NCBI RefSeq assembly: GCF_014284255.1
Contig: NZ_JACOFV010000012.1
Location: 1 to 64,000, forward strand
DNA length: 64,000 nt
Origin: Cognatundibacterium jejuense
GTDB lineage: Bacteria > Pseudomonadota > Gammaproteobacteria > Burkholderiales > Burkholderiaceae_D
Direction: 5' to 3'
How positions within the stretch are numbered: the stretch's first letter is position 1; every line of letters begins with the position of its first letter. Shown in pieces: positions 7,233-16,161 of this stretch. The position numbers were made by a program, and so were the translations under genes. The notes beneath the pieces were generated by a model. It saw nothing but the letters and a program-made list of their open reading frames with translations, was not told the origin of the DNA and ran no database searches.

Positions 7233-7691
7233 ATGTCAATCACGACAATGATCCCGCCACATGCCAGTCCCAACGTTCGCCTCGTAACAGATTTCATGCG
7301 AACCATTTGGACCGAAGCAAGTCCGGATGTGCTTGAACGGTTTGTCAGCGCCAGTTTTGTTGATCACGCCTATATTCCCGCTGATCAAACCGGTCACGCC
7401 ACCATGGTGCGAATTTTCGCAGGCGCATTTAGCCAGGCAGAACATACGATTGAGCAATGTACCGAACAGGACGACATAGTCGTTATCCGGCTCAAGATCA
7501 CGGCGCTGCATTCCGGACAATTCCGCGATATAGCTGCCACCGGAAATGCGGTTGAAGTAACACAATACAGAACATTTCGGATAGTTGAAGGCCAGATCGC
7601 CGAGCATTGGGCGTTGTTTGATACGGCGAGCCTGTTGCGACAACTTCAGCCGACGGTCATTGTTGCAGGAGCATGCGCAATCAAGCAGTAA
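7233..7691 (+). CDS. SnoaL-like / ester cyclase-type NTF2-fold protein
   Basis: A 152-residue protein with the pattern of the SnoaL-like branch of the NTF2 fold: RLVTDFMRTIWTEASPDVLERFVSASFVDH near the start, then a central DDIVVIRLKITALHSGQF strand segment and the EVTQYRTFRIVEGQIAEHWALFDT end typical of the family. Members are small cone-shaped enzymes or ligand-binding proteins; no substrate can be read from the sequence. It sits 64 bases upstream of an AraC-family regulator on the same strand, so the regulator may control it and both may be on one transcript. Right of the IS6 element, it could have a new promoter context. Confidence 0.65.
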   Translation: MSITTMIPPHASPNVRLVTDFMRTIWTEASPDVLERFVSASFVDHAYIPADQTGHATMVRIFAGAFSQAEHTIEQCTEQDDIVVIRLKITALHSGQFRDIAATGNAVEVTQYRTFRIVEGQIAEHWALFDTASLLRQLQPTVIVAGACAIKQ

Positions 7692-7755
7692 ATCCACTGA
7701 GCGATATCACCTTGTTTTACAATCTACAAAAATAACCTGAAGAAAAACTGCGCGC

Positions 7756-8502
7756 ATGATTTCCTTTGCCTACCACAAGCAATTTGATGAAGCATTTGAT
7801 ACCGGAGAACGAAGCTTCGCGCAAACCTATTTGCTATACGCTTCAAGCGGCACCTTTCATTTGGAGGTGAATGAAAGGTGCTGGCTATTGCCTCCGCACC
7901 GCGCAGCACTAATTCAGGCAGGTATTCCGATACGCATTTGGACCAGCGCTGCAAGCACCTCAGCTTCGGTACTGTTCTCGCGTGACTGCATCTCCGTGCC
8001 ATCCCTGCATTGCCAGGTATTTCGGGTCACTGCACTGATCACAGAAATGACAAACTACGCAACGCGCTGGAATGAGAGTCAAGCAAAACTGGATGATCAT
8101 TCCCAGTCATTCTTTACTGCATTGGCACACGTCGTCAATGAAGCCAGTAATTTGGTGGAAGATTTATGGTTTCCTCGGGCACAAACTGCCGAATTATGCA
8201 GAGCAGTCGAATTCACATTGGCCAATTTGGGTGAGACTCTGAATTTTTCTGATGTAGCGAGAGCCGCGTTGGCGTCCGAACGAACACTGTCACGCCGATT
8301 TACCGAGGAATTCGACATGGGTTGGTCCGAATTTGTCCAGCGAGCCCGCATTATTAAGGCGACTGAACGACTGGTAATGTCTGCGGACCAGATTGCTCAT
8401 ATTGCACATGACACTGGCTTTTCAAGTGCGAGTAGTTTCAGTCAAACATTTAGACAAATGATGGGAGAAACACCCAGCCGGTATCGCGAAAGGTTGAAGT
8501 AG
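7756..8502 (+). CDS. AraC-family transcriptional regulator
   Basis: A 248-residue regulator with two parts. Residues about 1-130 form a cupin-like sensor domain (GTFHLEVNERCWLLPPHRAALIQAG is the familiar AraC-type beta-barrel motif). Residues about 150-248 form the double helix-turn-helix: first helix pair in LNFSDVARAALASERTLSRRF, second in DQIAHIAHDTGFSSASSFSQTFRQMMGETPSRYR. The C-terminus ends where AraC proteins usually end. The likely target is the SnoaL-like gene just upstream, by position only. No inducer can be assigned. Confidence 0.85.
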   Translation: MISFAYHKQFDEAFDTGERSFAQTYLLYASSGTFHLEVNERCWLLPPHRAALIQAGIPIRIWTSAASTSASVLFSRDCISVPSLHCQVFRVTALITEMTNYATRWNESQAKLDDHSQSFFTALAHVVNEASNLVEDLWFPRAQTAELCRAVEFTLANLGETLNFSDVARAALASERTLSRRFTEEFDMGWSEFVQRARIIKATERLVMSADQIAHIAHDTGFSSASSFSQTFRQMMGETPSRYRERLK

Positions 8503-9781
8503 ACTTGCCCTCGTACTTCCTTGCCCAGTGGACGCGTGTTACCAACAGACCATGGACAAAAAGCGATATGATTGTCACCAACTGTCAGAACGTAAGGGCG
8601 CACCCAGAAAATACGAATTAATCCGACACGGTATTCAAAATGGGTGTAAGAAAGCGTGCGGAATTTTTCATGATTTCATTAACTTACATCACGTCATGCG
8701 GATTGAGCGTTGCGTGTAGACAGATTTACTTTCCGATGCCGCATGCAGACACATTTACCTTCCATTACGGTAAGGAATTGGTCATTCTTGAATGACCAAG
8801 CCACTAAGCTTAGTGCGACCTCATCACCTGCAATATCAGTTTCAATTGCTGATTGCTAATGGATGGTTCTTTCAATGTAGAGAAGCGTATGAAACTAAGC
8901 GGTATATTCGCTCACGATGTGAATGAACACATCCCTCTAGGTGGAAACACGAGAGGATCATCTCCCCAACTAAAATGAGAGTAGATACCAACGCCATTTG
9001 ATCTGTTGTGTTGCGCCGAAGCAGATCCATTTAGCGTTGGCAGTAGTGCCACCACCGCATCAACGTATCGTTACCCGTTACCGTTGGCGCTGACCAAGTT
9101 CTTGGTATTGCAAATGAAAGTGTGAAATCAAGAGCGGAAATGGTGGAGGAAGCGCATCCGTAAAGGGTCGATAAAGAGATAAAATACGCTAAAAAGCCAA
9201 ACCGTTCCGACCACAAACGTGAGTTAAAATAGGTTTTGATTTTGATATCCGACATCTGTTGTGCATCAGCCTTTTTTCTCTGGTTTACAGATTCCGCAAA
9301 TGACCTCGCGGCGTCTATTCGGCAACGAACTTAGACAAGGGTTTGTCTTGACGCGGTACCTCTTAATTGGCTGACTTTTTTACAAAACGCAGAAAGGAAA
9401 TACGATGCATAAACCGACCTGTATGTGGCGTTTCACCTGAAGCATCGCTGCTGTCTTCTTGATACTTTCTAGTACGGGATGTTCAGGCTTGTATATCGAT
9501 CAGGCCAACTCATCCCTATTGAACGGCATGTCTTACACGCCGCCTCAGTCCAGCGTCATACTCCGCTCAGTTTTTCACCTGGTATTCCATTTTCAGTATA
9601 TCGTGCCGACCTTTGGCGATATGTTTATTGGGCATCAACAGCTTCGATTTATCAAAATCGGCACTTCACTCGATTGGCTGCTCATCCGTGCAACAACGTC
9701 TATCAAGCATGTCGTATCGCCATTTTTTTAAAGCGGTTAGCATGACTGATGTCACAACTTAAAAGTTAGTGCGACAAAACC
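8503..9781. other. Gene-free stretch of decayed and duplicated sequence
   Basis: Nearly 1.3 kb without a credible gene. Bases about 8718-8762 hold two similar motifs (AGACAGATTTACTTTCC and AGACACATTTACCTTCC), reminiscent of repeated transposase-binding ends. A perfect palindrome GGTCATTC-TT-GAATGACC lies at 8780-8797. From 8986 to 9540 comes a degraded copy of the efflux/hydrolase intergenic region. I could not identify 9541-9760. A single IS6-type terminal repeat (AAAAGTTAGTGCGACAAAACC) occupies 9761-9781 and abuts the stop codon of the next gene. It is a graveyard between two acquired segments. Confidence 0.7.
8986..9540. repeat. Direct-repeat copy A of the efflux-hydrolase junction (decayed)
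   Basis: This stretch matches 18715-19391 in the same orientation at an offset of about 9,851 bases. An internal deletion of 124 bp, relative to the other copy, falls near 9050. It contains the first codons of the outer-membrane factor on the minus strand (9255 downward; MSDIKIK start and the LYGCASS lipobox) and, on the plus strand from 9405, the first codons of the lipoprotein hydrolase. Both are pseudogenes here: the former soon loses frame because of the deletion, and the latter has a TGA at 9438. The AGACAA-TTGTCT palindrome is retained at 9333-9348. Confidence 0.85.
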
Positions 9782-10330
9782 TTAATTTGAACAAGGTCGT
9801 TTGAACTCATAGCCTTTAAGGGAGTAGCGAAAAGGGACTAAGTCGCCGTGTCTGGAAAAATACCATTGCGAGCCTTTTCTCAAGAACACGTAGGAGTCTG
9901 TATATCGTTGCGGAGTAGTAATATCGTCCCATTCTATCTGTACCTGTAATTGGTCGGGAGCGATCAATTTCCAGCAATAGAAAGTTGAGTACACATACCG
10001 ATCTGTTCCATTGCTTGCTTCCGGAAGTAAACGTAGTTGCTCGCGTGAATCGGGTAGTACATGCTTCAGAGAATCTTTGGAAGAATTTGCTGTCGTTGCC
10101 ATTAATTCCATTGCAAATAGAGCAATCGAAGTACTCGCACTTCTAATCTCTGCTACAATTTTTTTCTCATTGTCCTTAACAATAAACGCTTTTTTTATGA
10201 CTTTGAAAGGCTCTTCTGCAACGAATCCATTACGCTGTGTTTCGGATTGTGCCTCTGCATTATTCATCGCTGTCATTGATACGCCCAAAAAAAATATAGA
10301 CGCAGCATACACACTAAAAAACTGTTTCAT
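9782..10330 (-). CDS. Exported hypothetical protein, tandem paralogue 1
   Basis: A 182-residue protein with a clear signal peptide (MKQFFSVYAASIFFLGVSM, cleavage probably after AEA near residue 27). The mature part has no family I recognise. It is rich in Tyr and Trp toward the end (FYCWKLIAPDQLQVQIEWDD, SYVFLRKGSQWYFSRHGDL) and ends in FKRPCSN; the two mature Cys could pair. It is a tandem duplicate of the gene at 10476-11024, most residues being identical, and both copies are open with normal starts, so both may be expressed. The stop codon directly abuts an IS6-type terminal repeat. Export to the periplasm is inferred from the signal. Confidence 0.6.
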   Translation of the reverse strand: MKQFFSVYAASIFFLGVSMTAMNNAEAQSETQRNGFVAEEPFKVIKKAFIVKDNEKKIVAEIRSASTSIALFAMELMATTANSSKDSLKHVLPDSREQLRLLPEASNGTDRYVYSTFYCWKLIAPDQLQVQIEWDDITTPQRYTDSYVFLRKGSQWYFSRHGDLVPFRYSLKGYEFKRPCSN

Positions 10331-11103
10331 AAAATATCAACTCCGGTAGAAAATTGCTCCCAAATTAAACTCTTCCGAGAGCCGAAAAATGGGCGTAATT
10401 TTATTTACTTACTAATTACATCCGAACGCGCTCGATTTTTAAATTTTTTAAACGCTAGCATAAACTTTCAAATGCTCAATTTGAGCAAGGTCGTTTGAAC
10501 TCATAGCCTTTAAGGGAGTAGCGAAAAGGGATTAAGTCACCGTGTCTAGAAAAATACCATTCGGAGCCTTTTCTCAGGAACACATAGGAGTCCGTATATC
10601 GTTGCGGCGTAGTAATATCACCCCATTCAATCTGTACCTGTAATTGATCGGGATCGATCAATTTCCAGCAATAAAAGACTGAGTAAATATACAGGTCCCT
10701 TCCATTTGTTGCTTCCGGAAGTAAACGTAGTTGCTCGCGTGAACCAGGTAGTACTTGCTTCAGAGAGTCTTTGGAAGAATTTGCTTTAGTTTCCATTAAT
10801 TCCATTGCAAATCGAGCAATCGAAGTACTCGCACTTTCAATCTCTTCTACAATTTCTTTCTCATTGTCCCGAACAAGAAATGCTCGTTTTATGAATATGA
10901 AAGGATTTTCTGCAATGAATCCATTACGCTCCGATACAGATTGTGCTTCTGCATTATTCATCGCTGTCATTGATACGCCCAAAAAAAATATAGACGCAGC
11001 ATACATACTAAAAAACTTTTTCATAAAATATTAACTCCAGTAGAAAATTGCTCCGCAAATAAACTCTTTCGAGAGCCGAAAAAATGGCTGTAATTTTATT
11101 TAC
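9783..11103. repeat. Tandem duplication of a ~630-bp unit
   Basis: Bases 9783-10411 and 10477-11103 are diverged copies in direct orientation, offset by 694. Each unit includes the gene and about 80 bp upstream of it (the shared block AGAAAATTGCTCC and CGAGAGCCGAAAAA). The 65 bases between the units are unique. Divergence is spread along the unit, so the duplication is old rather than an assembly artefact. Confidence 0.8.
10476..11024 (-). CDS. Exported hypothetical protein, tandem paralogue 2
   Basis: Also 182 residues and without gaps relative to its neighbour at 9782-10330. The signal peptide (MKKFFSMYAASIFFLGVSM) and the C-terminal half are nearly unchanged between the copies, while the segment just after the signal (NGFIAENPFIFIKRAFLVRDNEKEIVEEIESA) has changed most. 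Conservation of frame and of the Cys and Trp positions suggests selection on both copies. As transcription is leftward, this copy is upstream. The two are 145 bases apart, so each may have its own promoter, since the upstream sequences were duplicated too. Confidence 0.6.
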   Translation of the reverse strand: MKKFFSMYAASIFFLGVSMTAMNNAEAQSVSERNGFIAENPFIFIKRAFLVRDNEKEIVEEIESASTSIARFAMELMETKANSSKDSLKQVLPGSREQLRLLPEATNGRDLYIYSVFYCWKLIDPDQLQVQIEWGDITTPQRYTDSYVFLRKGSEWYFSRHGDLIPFRYSLKGYEFKRPCSN

Positions 11104-11616
11104 ACCATTGGATAACAATCGTGAATCCCAGCAGCTGCCCGTCGCTTGTTCATTCGCATAACCTTTATTAAAACAGAGCGACAGCAATAGCAATGACTGT
11201 TCTCATCATTGGACTAACTCGGAATTGTTTGGAAGCAATGACACTTCAAACTGTATCATTGTTTTTTTTGAAATATGATACTCACTGTACGGTACTAAAA
11301 AATAATACTTTTAGTATTGGTTCCGCATGGATTTGGGTGGCGGCATCAAATTGTGTTCGTCGACGATTGTCACCTCAGTTAAAAAAAGCGCCCGAGGTGA
11401 ATGATGGGCAGCCAACGCAGACATATCCCAACAAAGTATGAATGAACTACAAAGCGGATTAAATTCAGGGTTCTAACAAGATTCTTTCAGAGTGGAAGCT
11501 AAGTACGATCAGATCTTGCATTCAAACATTGCTAATAGCGCGTTAGTGCACCGACACAAAATGTACATTTAAGTAGTGTATAAAGCCTCCGAGGCTACGT
11601 GATTGAAGGAAACGAC
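11104..11616. other. Intergenic stretch upstream of the P-type ATPase
   Basis: About 510 bases without a gene I can support. An open frame at 11193-11441 on the plus strand has no ribosome-binding site and no recognisable content. The first part is upstream sequence of the leftward tandem genes; the last part should hold the promoter of the P-type ATPase, whose ribosome-binding site GAAGGA is at 11605-11610. A short palindromic CCTCCGAGG lies at 11587-11595. Confidence 0.5.
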
Positions 11617-14175
11617 ATGTCAGACACCACGAATATACAAACTGGGCTTAGCACAACGGAAGCGCAGCGTCGTCTGCTCAGTGACGGGGTGAATGAATTG
11701 CCCACCGCCAGGCCGCGCTCACTGCTGGGGATAGCCTGGGCTATCGTGCGTGAACCGATGTTTATCTTGCTCATCGCCTGCGGCAGCATTTATCTGGTGT
11801 TGGGCAGCAGGCAGGATGCCGCTATCTTGTTGGGCTCAGTGGTAATCATTATGAGCATGAGTTTTGTACAAGAACGCAAGAGTGAACGTGCGTTGGAAGC
11901 ATTGCGTGACTTGTCCAGCCCACACGCACTGGTGTTGCGCGATGGCGAGCAAAAGCGTATACCCGGTCGAGAAGTCGTACGCGGCGATATCATTTTTTTG
12001 ACCGAAGGTGATCGCGTACCGGCTGATTTATTTTTGCTCGACAGCTTGGGCATGACGATTGATGAGTCCTTGTTAAGCGGCGAATCCATCCCGGTGCGCA
12101 AGGTGCCCGGCAGCGAAGCGATGCCCAGATTTGCGGCACCTGGCGGCGATGATCACCCGTACCTGTATTCGGGGACGCTAGTGGTGCAGGGTAAGGGGAA
12201 AGCGCGGGTTGAGGCGACCGGTGCTAAAACTGTTCTTGGTGGTATTGGCAAAGCATTATTCACGCTGGAAGCGGAACCCAGTCATTTGCAAAATGAGACA
12301 GCGCATGCGGTCAGGGTTATTTCTGTTTCCAGCATTGTTCTGGTTTTAGTACTGACGATATGGTACGGCGTTACGCGTGGCGATTGGCTGAACGGTATTC
12401 TGGCAGGTTTGACGATGGCGATGTCACTGTTGCCAGCAGAGTTGCCGTTGATTTTGACTATCTTTCTGGGTCTTGGTGCGTGGCGGATCGCCAGAAAGCA
12501 AGTGCTGATACGCCGCATTGCTGCGATTGAAATGCTGGGCGCTGCAACCGTATTGTGCGTTGATAAAACGGGTACCTTGACACAAAACCGCATGGCTTTA
12601 GCGCAGATTGTCGTAGAAGACCAGACCTATGTTTTTGGTGATTCAAGTGTGAAAACACCGGCGGATTTTTTAGAAATTTTTCACGAAACGCTGGAATTTT
12701 CTATGCTATCGAGTCAACGCGACCCCTTTGATCCGATGGAAAAAGCGATTCAGGAAGCAGGTCGTACCGCACTCGCTGGTACGGAGCATATTCATGATCT
12801 TTGGACATTGGTGGAAGAATATCCGCTGTCGCCGCAATTGCTGGCAATGTCGCGGGTCTGGCATTCTCCTGATCGCGTCGATTATGTGATTGCTGCTAAG
12901 GGGGCGCCGGAAGCGATTATTGATTTGTGCCATTTATCAGACGATGAGACGCGGCGAATTAACGCACAGGTCGATCAGGTCGCAGATCAGGGATTGCGCG
13001 TCCTGGCGGTCGCTAAAGCGAGTTTTCAGCAACATGCGCTGCCAGATATTCAGCATGATTTTGAGTTCAAGTTTCTTGGTTTGATCGCGCTGGCTGATCC
13101 GCTTCGACCCAGCGTCAGTGCGGCAATCTCACAATGTCATACGGCGGGTATTCGTGTCGTGATGATGACTGGCGATTATCCGGCCACTGCGATGAGTATT
13201 GCCCGCCAATGCGGCATCGCCAATGGAAGTGCCGTCATGACAGGAGTGGATCTCGATACGCTTGACGATGTGGAACTGCAAAAGCGCTTGGCGCAGGTCA
13301 ATGTGTTTTGCCGCTTACAACCGCAACAAAAACTGCGATTGGTCACAGCACTTAAAGCCAACGGTGAAGTCGTTGCAATGACCGGTGACGGCGTCAACGA
13401 TGCACCCGCACTCAAGGCGGCACATATTGGCATCGCGATGGGCGGGCGCGGCACCGACGTCGCGCGCGAGTCGGCAGCACTGGTGCTGTTGGATGACGAT
13501 TTTAATGCCATTGTCGCTGCCGTCGCGCTCGGCAGGCGTATTGTCGATAATATCCGCAAGGCAGTTGTGTTCGTGGTTGCTGCCCATATCCCGATTGCTG
13601 GCATGTCGATGCTGCCAGTCATGATGGGATGGCCATTGATCTTGCTCCCTGTACATATCGTTTTTTTTGAACTGATGATCGATCCGACTTGTTCTATCGT
13701 TTTTGAAGCGGAACCGGAAGAAGCTGATGTCATGAACAGACCTCCTCGACGCACCGATCAAAAAATATTTAATGCTGAATTGTTGATGCTGGGGTTAAAA
13801 CAAGGTGTGATTTTGTTAGTGGTATTGCTGGCGGTTTATCTGTCGGCGCAATGGGCCGGATTGACTGTCGCTCAAGCACGAGCGCTGACTTTTAGTAGCA
13901 TGATTGTCGGCGATATCTGGCTGATTTTTATTAATCGGTCGAGGTCATTGCCGCTGCTTCAATCGGTGCGATTGCATAACCCGGCGTTGTGGAGTGTGGT
14001 TGGGTTCGCGTTATTGATGTTGGGGCTGGCATTGTATGTGCCATACATGAGCGCATTGTTTCGCTTCGATGCACCACCGCTGGGGTATTTGTGTGTGACG
14101 ATTGCGGCAGTCAGCGGGCTACTTGTGTTTTGTCATCAATTCATCCGTGCCAAGGCGGTTCAAGATTCAGCCTGA
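11617..14175 (+). CDS. Cation-transporting P-type ATPase
   Basis: An 852-residue P-type ATPase moving a cation across the inner membrane at the expense of ATP. I chose the ATG at 11617 because GAAGGA precedes it by six bases; an in-frame GTG at 11599 is less likely. Motifs in order: N-terminal cation-ATPase domain, SGES actuator loop near residue 154 (usually TGES), an unusual membrane motif PAELP at 273-277 where calcium pumps have PEGLP, the phosphorylated Asp in DKTGTLT (Asp 316), MTGDYPATA, and the hinge TGDGVNDAP near 589. The C-terminal membrane helices are present. No heavy-metal CxxC domain or CPC motif is seen, so copper/zinc transport is unlikely. The substrate is not determined; Ca, Mg or Mn are candidates. 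Confidence 0.85.
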   Translation: MSDTTNIQTGLSTTEAQRRLLSDGVNELPTARPRSLLGIAWAIVREPMFILLIACGSIYLVLGSRQDAAILLGSVVIIMSMSFVQERKSERALEALRDLSSPHALVLRDGEQKRIPGREVVRGDIIFLTEGDRVPADLFLLDSLGMTIDESLLSGESIPVRKVPGSEAMPRFAAPGGDDHPYLYSGTLVVQGKGKARVEATGAKTVLGGIGKALFTLEAEPSHLQNETAHAVRVISVSSIVLVLVLTIWYGVTRGDWLNGILAGLTMAMSLLPAELPLILTIFLGLGAWRIARKQVLIRRIAAIEMLGAATVLCVDKTGTLTQNRMALAQIVVEDQTYVFGDSSVKTPADFLEIFHETLEFSMLSSQRDPFDPMEKAIQEAGRTALAGTEHIHDLWTLVEEYPLSPQLLAMSRVWHSPDRVDYVIAAKGAPEAIIDLCHLSDDETRRINAQVDQVADQGLRVLAVAKASFQQHALPDIQHDFEFKFLGLIALADPLRPSVSAAISQCHTAGIRVVMMTGDYPATAMSIARQCGIANGSAVMTGVDLDTLDDVELQKRLAQVNVFCRLQPQQKLRLVTALKANGEVVAMTGDGVNDAPALKAAHIGIAMGGRGTDVARESAALVLLDDDFNAIVAAVALGRRIVDNIRKAVVFVVAAHIPIAGMSMLPVMMGWPLILLPVHIVFFELMIDPTCSIVFEAEPEEADVMNRPPRRTDQKIFNAELLMLGLKQGVILLVVLLAVYLSAQWAGLTVAQARALTFSSMIVGDIWLIFINRSRSLPLLQSVRLHNPALWSVVGFALLMLGLALYVPYMSALFRFDAPPLGYLCVTIAAVSGLLVFCHQFIRAKAVQDSA

Positions 14176-14188
14176 GGCGGAGTAAAAA

Positions 14189-15415
14189 TTATTCATGTCG
14201 TAGTGCAACGATAGGATCCATGCGAGCGGCATTGCGTGCCGGAAAATAGCCGAAAAGTATTCCAATGCCCGCTGAGAATACCAATGAAAGCAGATTGATG
14301 GTGGGATCGAACGCGTAAGGCACCTTCATCAGCCCGGCCAAAAAATACGAAGCGATAGTGGCGATCACGACACCCACTAAGCCGCCGAGCGCCGATAGCA
14401 CCATGGCTTCAATCAGAAACTGCAAAAGCACTTCCTTTTCCAGTGCACCGACTGCAAGCCGCAGGCCGATTTCACGCGTGCGTTCGGTGACGCTGACCAA
14501 CATGATGTTCATAATTCCTATGCCACCCACCAACAGACTCACTGCAGCCACGGCACCCAGCAGGCTGGTCAGCACACCCATGGTGCTGGAGAGTGTTTCG
14601 GCGAGCTGTTGCGTATCGAAAATATTAAAGTTGTCATCATCGTGCTCAGCCAATTTCCGGCGCTCGCGCATGAGCTGACGCAGGCTTGCTTTGAGTGGTG
14701 CGCTATCGGCGTTTTCTTGCATGGAGACCATCAACATATCGACCCGATGTGACCCTGTTACACGGCGCTGTAGTGTATTCAATGGCACCACGACGGTATC
14801 ATCCTGATCACCCATGCCGCTCTGTCCCTTGCTACCTAAAATGCCGATGACGTTGCAGGAAAATTGTTTGACACGCAATAATTCTCCTAAGCCTGTTTTG
14901 CCCGGCGTGCCACCAAAAATTTCGCGACGTACTGTTTCACCGATGATGCACACGGCGGACCCTGCGCGTTGTTCATCCGGATCGAATTCGCGTCCGCTGG
15001 CCAGCGTCCAGTTGCCGGTTTTAAACCATTCATTGGTGCTGCCAGATACACTGGTAATCCAGTTGCGGCCGTTCGCAATGACGGTGACGCTGGCACGGCC
15101 TAAAGGCGCTACTTGTGCTACACCGCCGATCTGCGCGGCAATCGCGTCTGCATCGGCATCCGTAAAGTGAGGAATACCAGCACTGCCTGCACCCGAACCA
15201 CCGCCACCGGGCCCGCGTTGACCGGGGCTGACAATCAACAGATTCGCCCCCAGACTGGATATTTGGGTATTGATTGCTTGTGTCGCACCATTACCCAGCG
15301 TCACCATGGTAATGACGGCGGATACGCCAATGACGATACCTAAAATAGTCAGAAACGAGCGCAGTAAGTTGCGCTGCACCGACCGTAGTGCGAGGATGAA
15401 TACGGAAAACAGCAT
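14189..15415 (-). CDS. MacB-like ABC transporter permease
   Basis: A 408-residue permease of the MacB/FtsX type. One membrane helix near the N-terminus (LTILGIVIGVSAVITMVTLG) is followed by a large periplasmic domain with a Gly-rich loop (GPGGGGSGAGSAG), then three helices in the C-terminal FtsX domain (LLVGGIGIMNIMLVSVTERTREIGLR is the hallmark). It ends in RMDPIVALRHE, the usual C-terminus. In MacB itself the ATPase is fused to the permease, but here the ATPase is a separate gene whose last base overlaps this gene's start. It is the last gene of the four-gene efflux operon, where it would transmit ATP-driven movements to the periplasmic adaptor. Confidence 0.85.
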   Translation of the reverse strand: MLFSVFILALRSVQRNLLRSFLTILGIVIGVSAVITMVTLGNGATQAINTQISSLGANLLIVSPGQRGPGGGGSGAGSAGIPHFTDADADAIAAQIGGVAQVAPLGRASVTVIANGRNWITSVSGSTNEWFKTGNWTLASGREFDPDEQRAGSAVCIIGETVRREIFGGTPGKTGLGELLRVKQFSCNVIGILGSKGQSGMGDQDDTVVVPLNTLQRRVTGSHRVDMLMVSMQENADSAPLKASLRQLMRERRKLAEHDDDNFNIFDTQQLAETLSSTMGVLTSLLGAVAAVSLLVGGIGIMNIMLVSVTERTREIGLRLAVGALEKEVLLQFLIEAMVLSALGGLVGVVIATIASYFLAGLMKVPYAFDPTINLLSLVFSAGIGILFGYFPARNAARMDPIVALRHE

Positions 15416-16161
15416 CAGGTGCTTTCGTTGGGACTCAGGGATGGTGGTGCCGCTGTCGCTGGATGCAGATTAATTTCATCCCTGGCGATGCGCCCATCAA
15501 CGAACATCACCATGCGTCGGGCATAGGCTGCCATGTCAGGTTCGTGCGTTACCATGAGTACCGTAATGCCGTGATCGCGGTTGAGTGCCATCAGCAATCC
15601 CATGATTTCATGGCTGCGCTGGGTATCGAGATTACCGGTGGGTTCGTCTGCTAGTACCACATCCGGTTGGGTGACAATAGCGCGAGCGATGGCGACGCGT
15701 TGTTGTTGGCCACCAGATAATTCGGATGGGGTATGGCTTTCCCAACCGCCGAGCCCAACGGACTGAAGCGCCACCGTTGCAGCAACCCGGCGCACGCTGG
15801 CGCTATCACCACGGTACAGTAACGGTAGTTCAACGTTTTCCTGCGCAGACGTGCGGGCAAGCAGATTAAATCCCTGAAAGACAAAACCAAGATACTGGCG
15901 GCGCAGGCGCGCGCGCTGGTCGCGTGACAGCGCTTCAACATGGGCACCTTTGAATAGATACTGCCCGCTACTTGGTGTATCGAGACATCCCAGAATATTC
16001 ATTACAGTCGATTTGCCAGAGCCACTGGGGCCACTGATGGCGACAAATTCTCCTGCTTGAATATCGAGGTCGATTCCCTTTAATGCCATCAATTCGGCCG
16101 CACCACTGCCGTAGCGCTTGGTCACGCCACGCAAACTGATAAGGGGAGTGGCACTGTTCAT
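15415..16161 (-). CDS. ABC transporter ATP-binding protein (MacB/LolD type)
   Basis: A 248-residue ATPase. The Walker A motif is [10 protein letters not shown] near residue 43, the signature [14 protein letters not shown] near 146, Walker [14 protein letters not shown] near 165, and the switch His in VMVTHEPD near 202. This is the MacB/LolD subfamily by its spacing and by the ALKGIDLDI start. It overlaps the adaptor gene upstream by 4 bases and touches the permease gene downstream, so the three are translationally coupled. It should act as a homodimer on the cytoplasmic face of the permease. Confidence 0.9.
   Translation of the reverse strand: MNSATPLISLRGVTKRYGSGAAELMALKGIDLDIQAGEFVAISGPSGSGKSTVMNILGCLDTPSSGQYLFKGAHVEALSRDQRARLRRQYLGFVFQGFNLLARTSAQENVELPLLYRGDSASVRRVAATVALQSVGLGGWESHTPSELSGGQQQRVAIARAIVTQPDVVLADEPTGNLDTQRSHEIMGLLMALNRDHGITVLMVTHEPDMAAYARRMVMFVDGRIARDEINLHPATAAPPSLSPNEST

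Noticed and set aside
8528..8719. Open frame of 63 codons on the plus strand downstream of the AraC gene
   Set aside because: No ribosome-binding site, no recognisable content, and it lies in decayed sequence containing transposon-like end motifs.
9459..9745. Two overlapping plus-strand open frames in the duplicated block
   Set aside because: They start inside the decayed copy of the hydrolase lipoprotein signal in wrong registers and run into unidentified sequence; they are not credible genes.
11193..11441. 82-codon open frame upstream of the P-type ATPase
   Set aside because: No RBS, unusual composition, no domain; more likely non-coding spacer.
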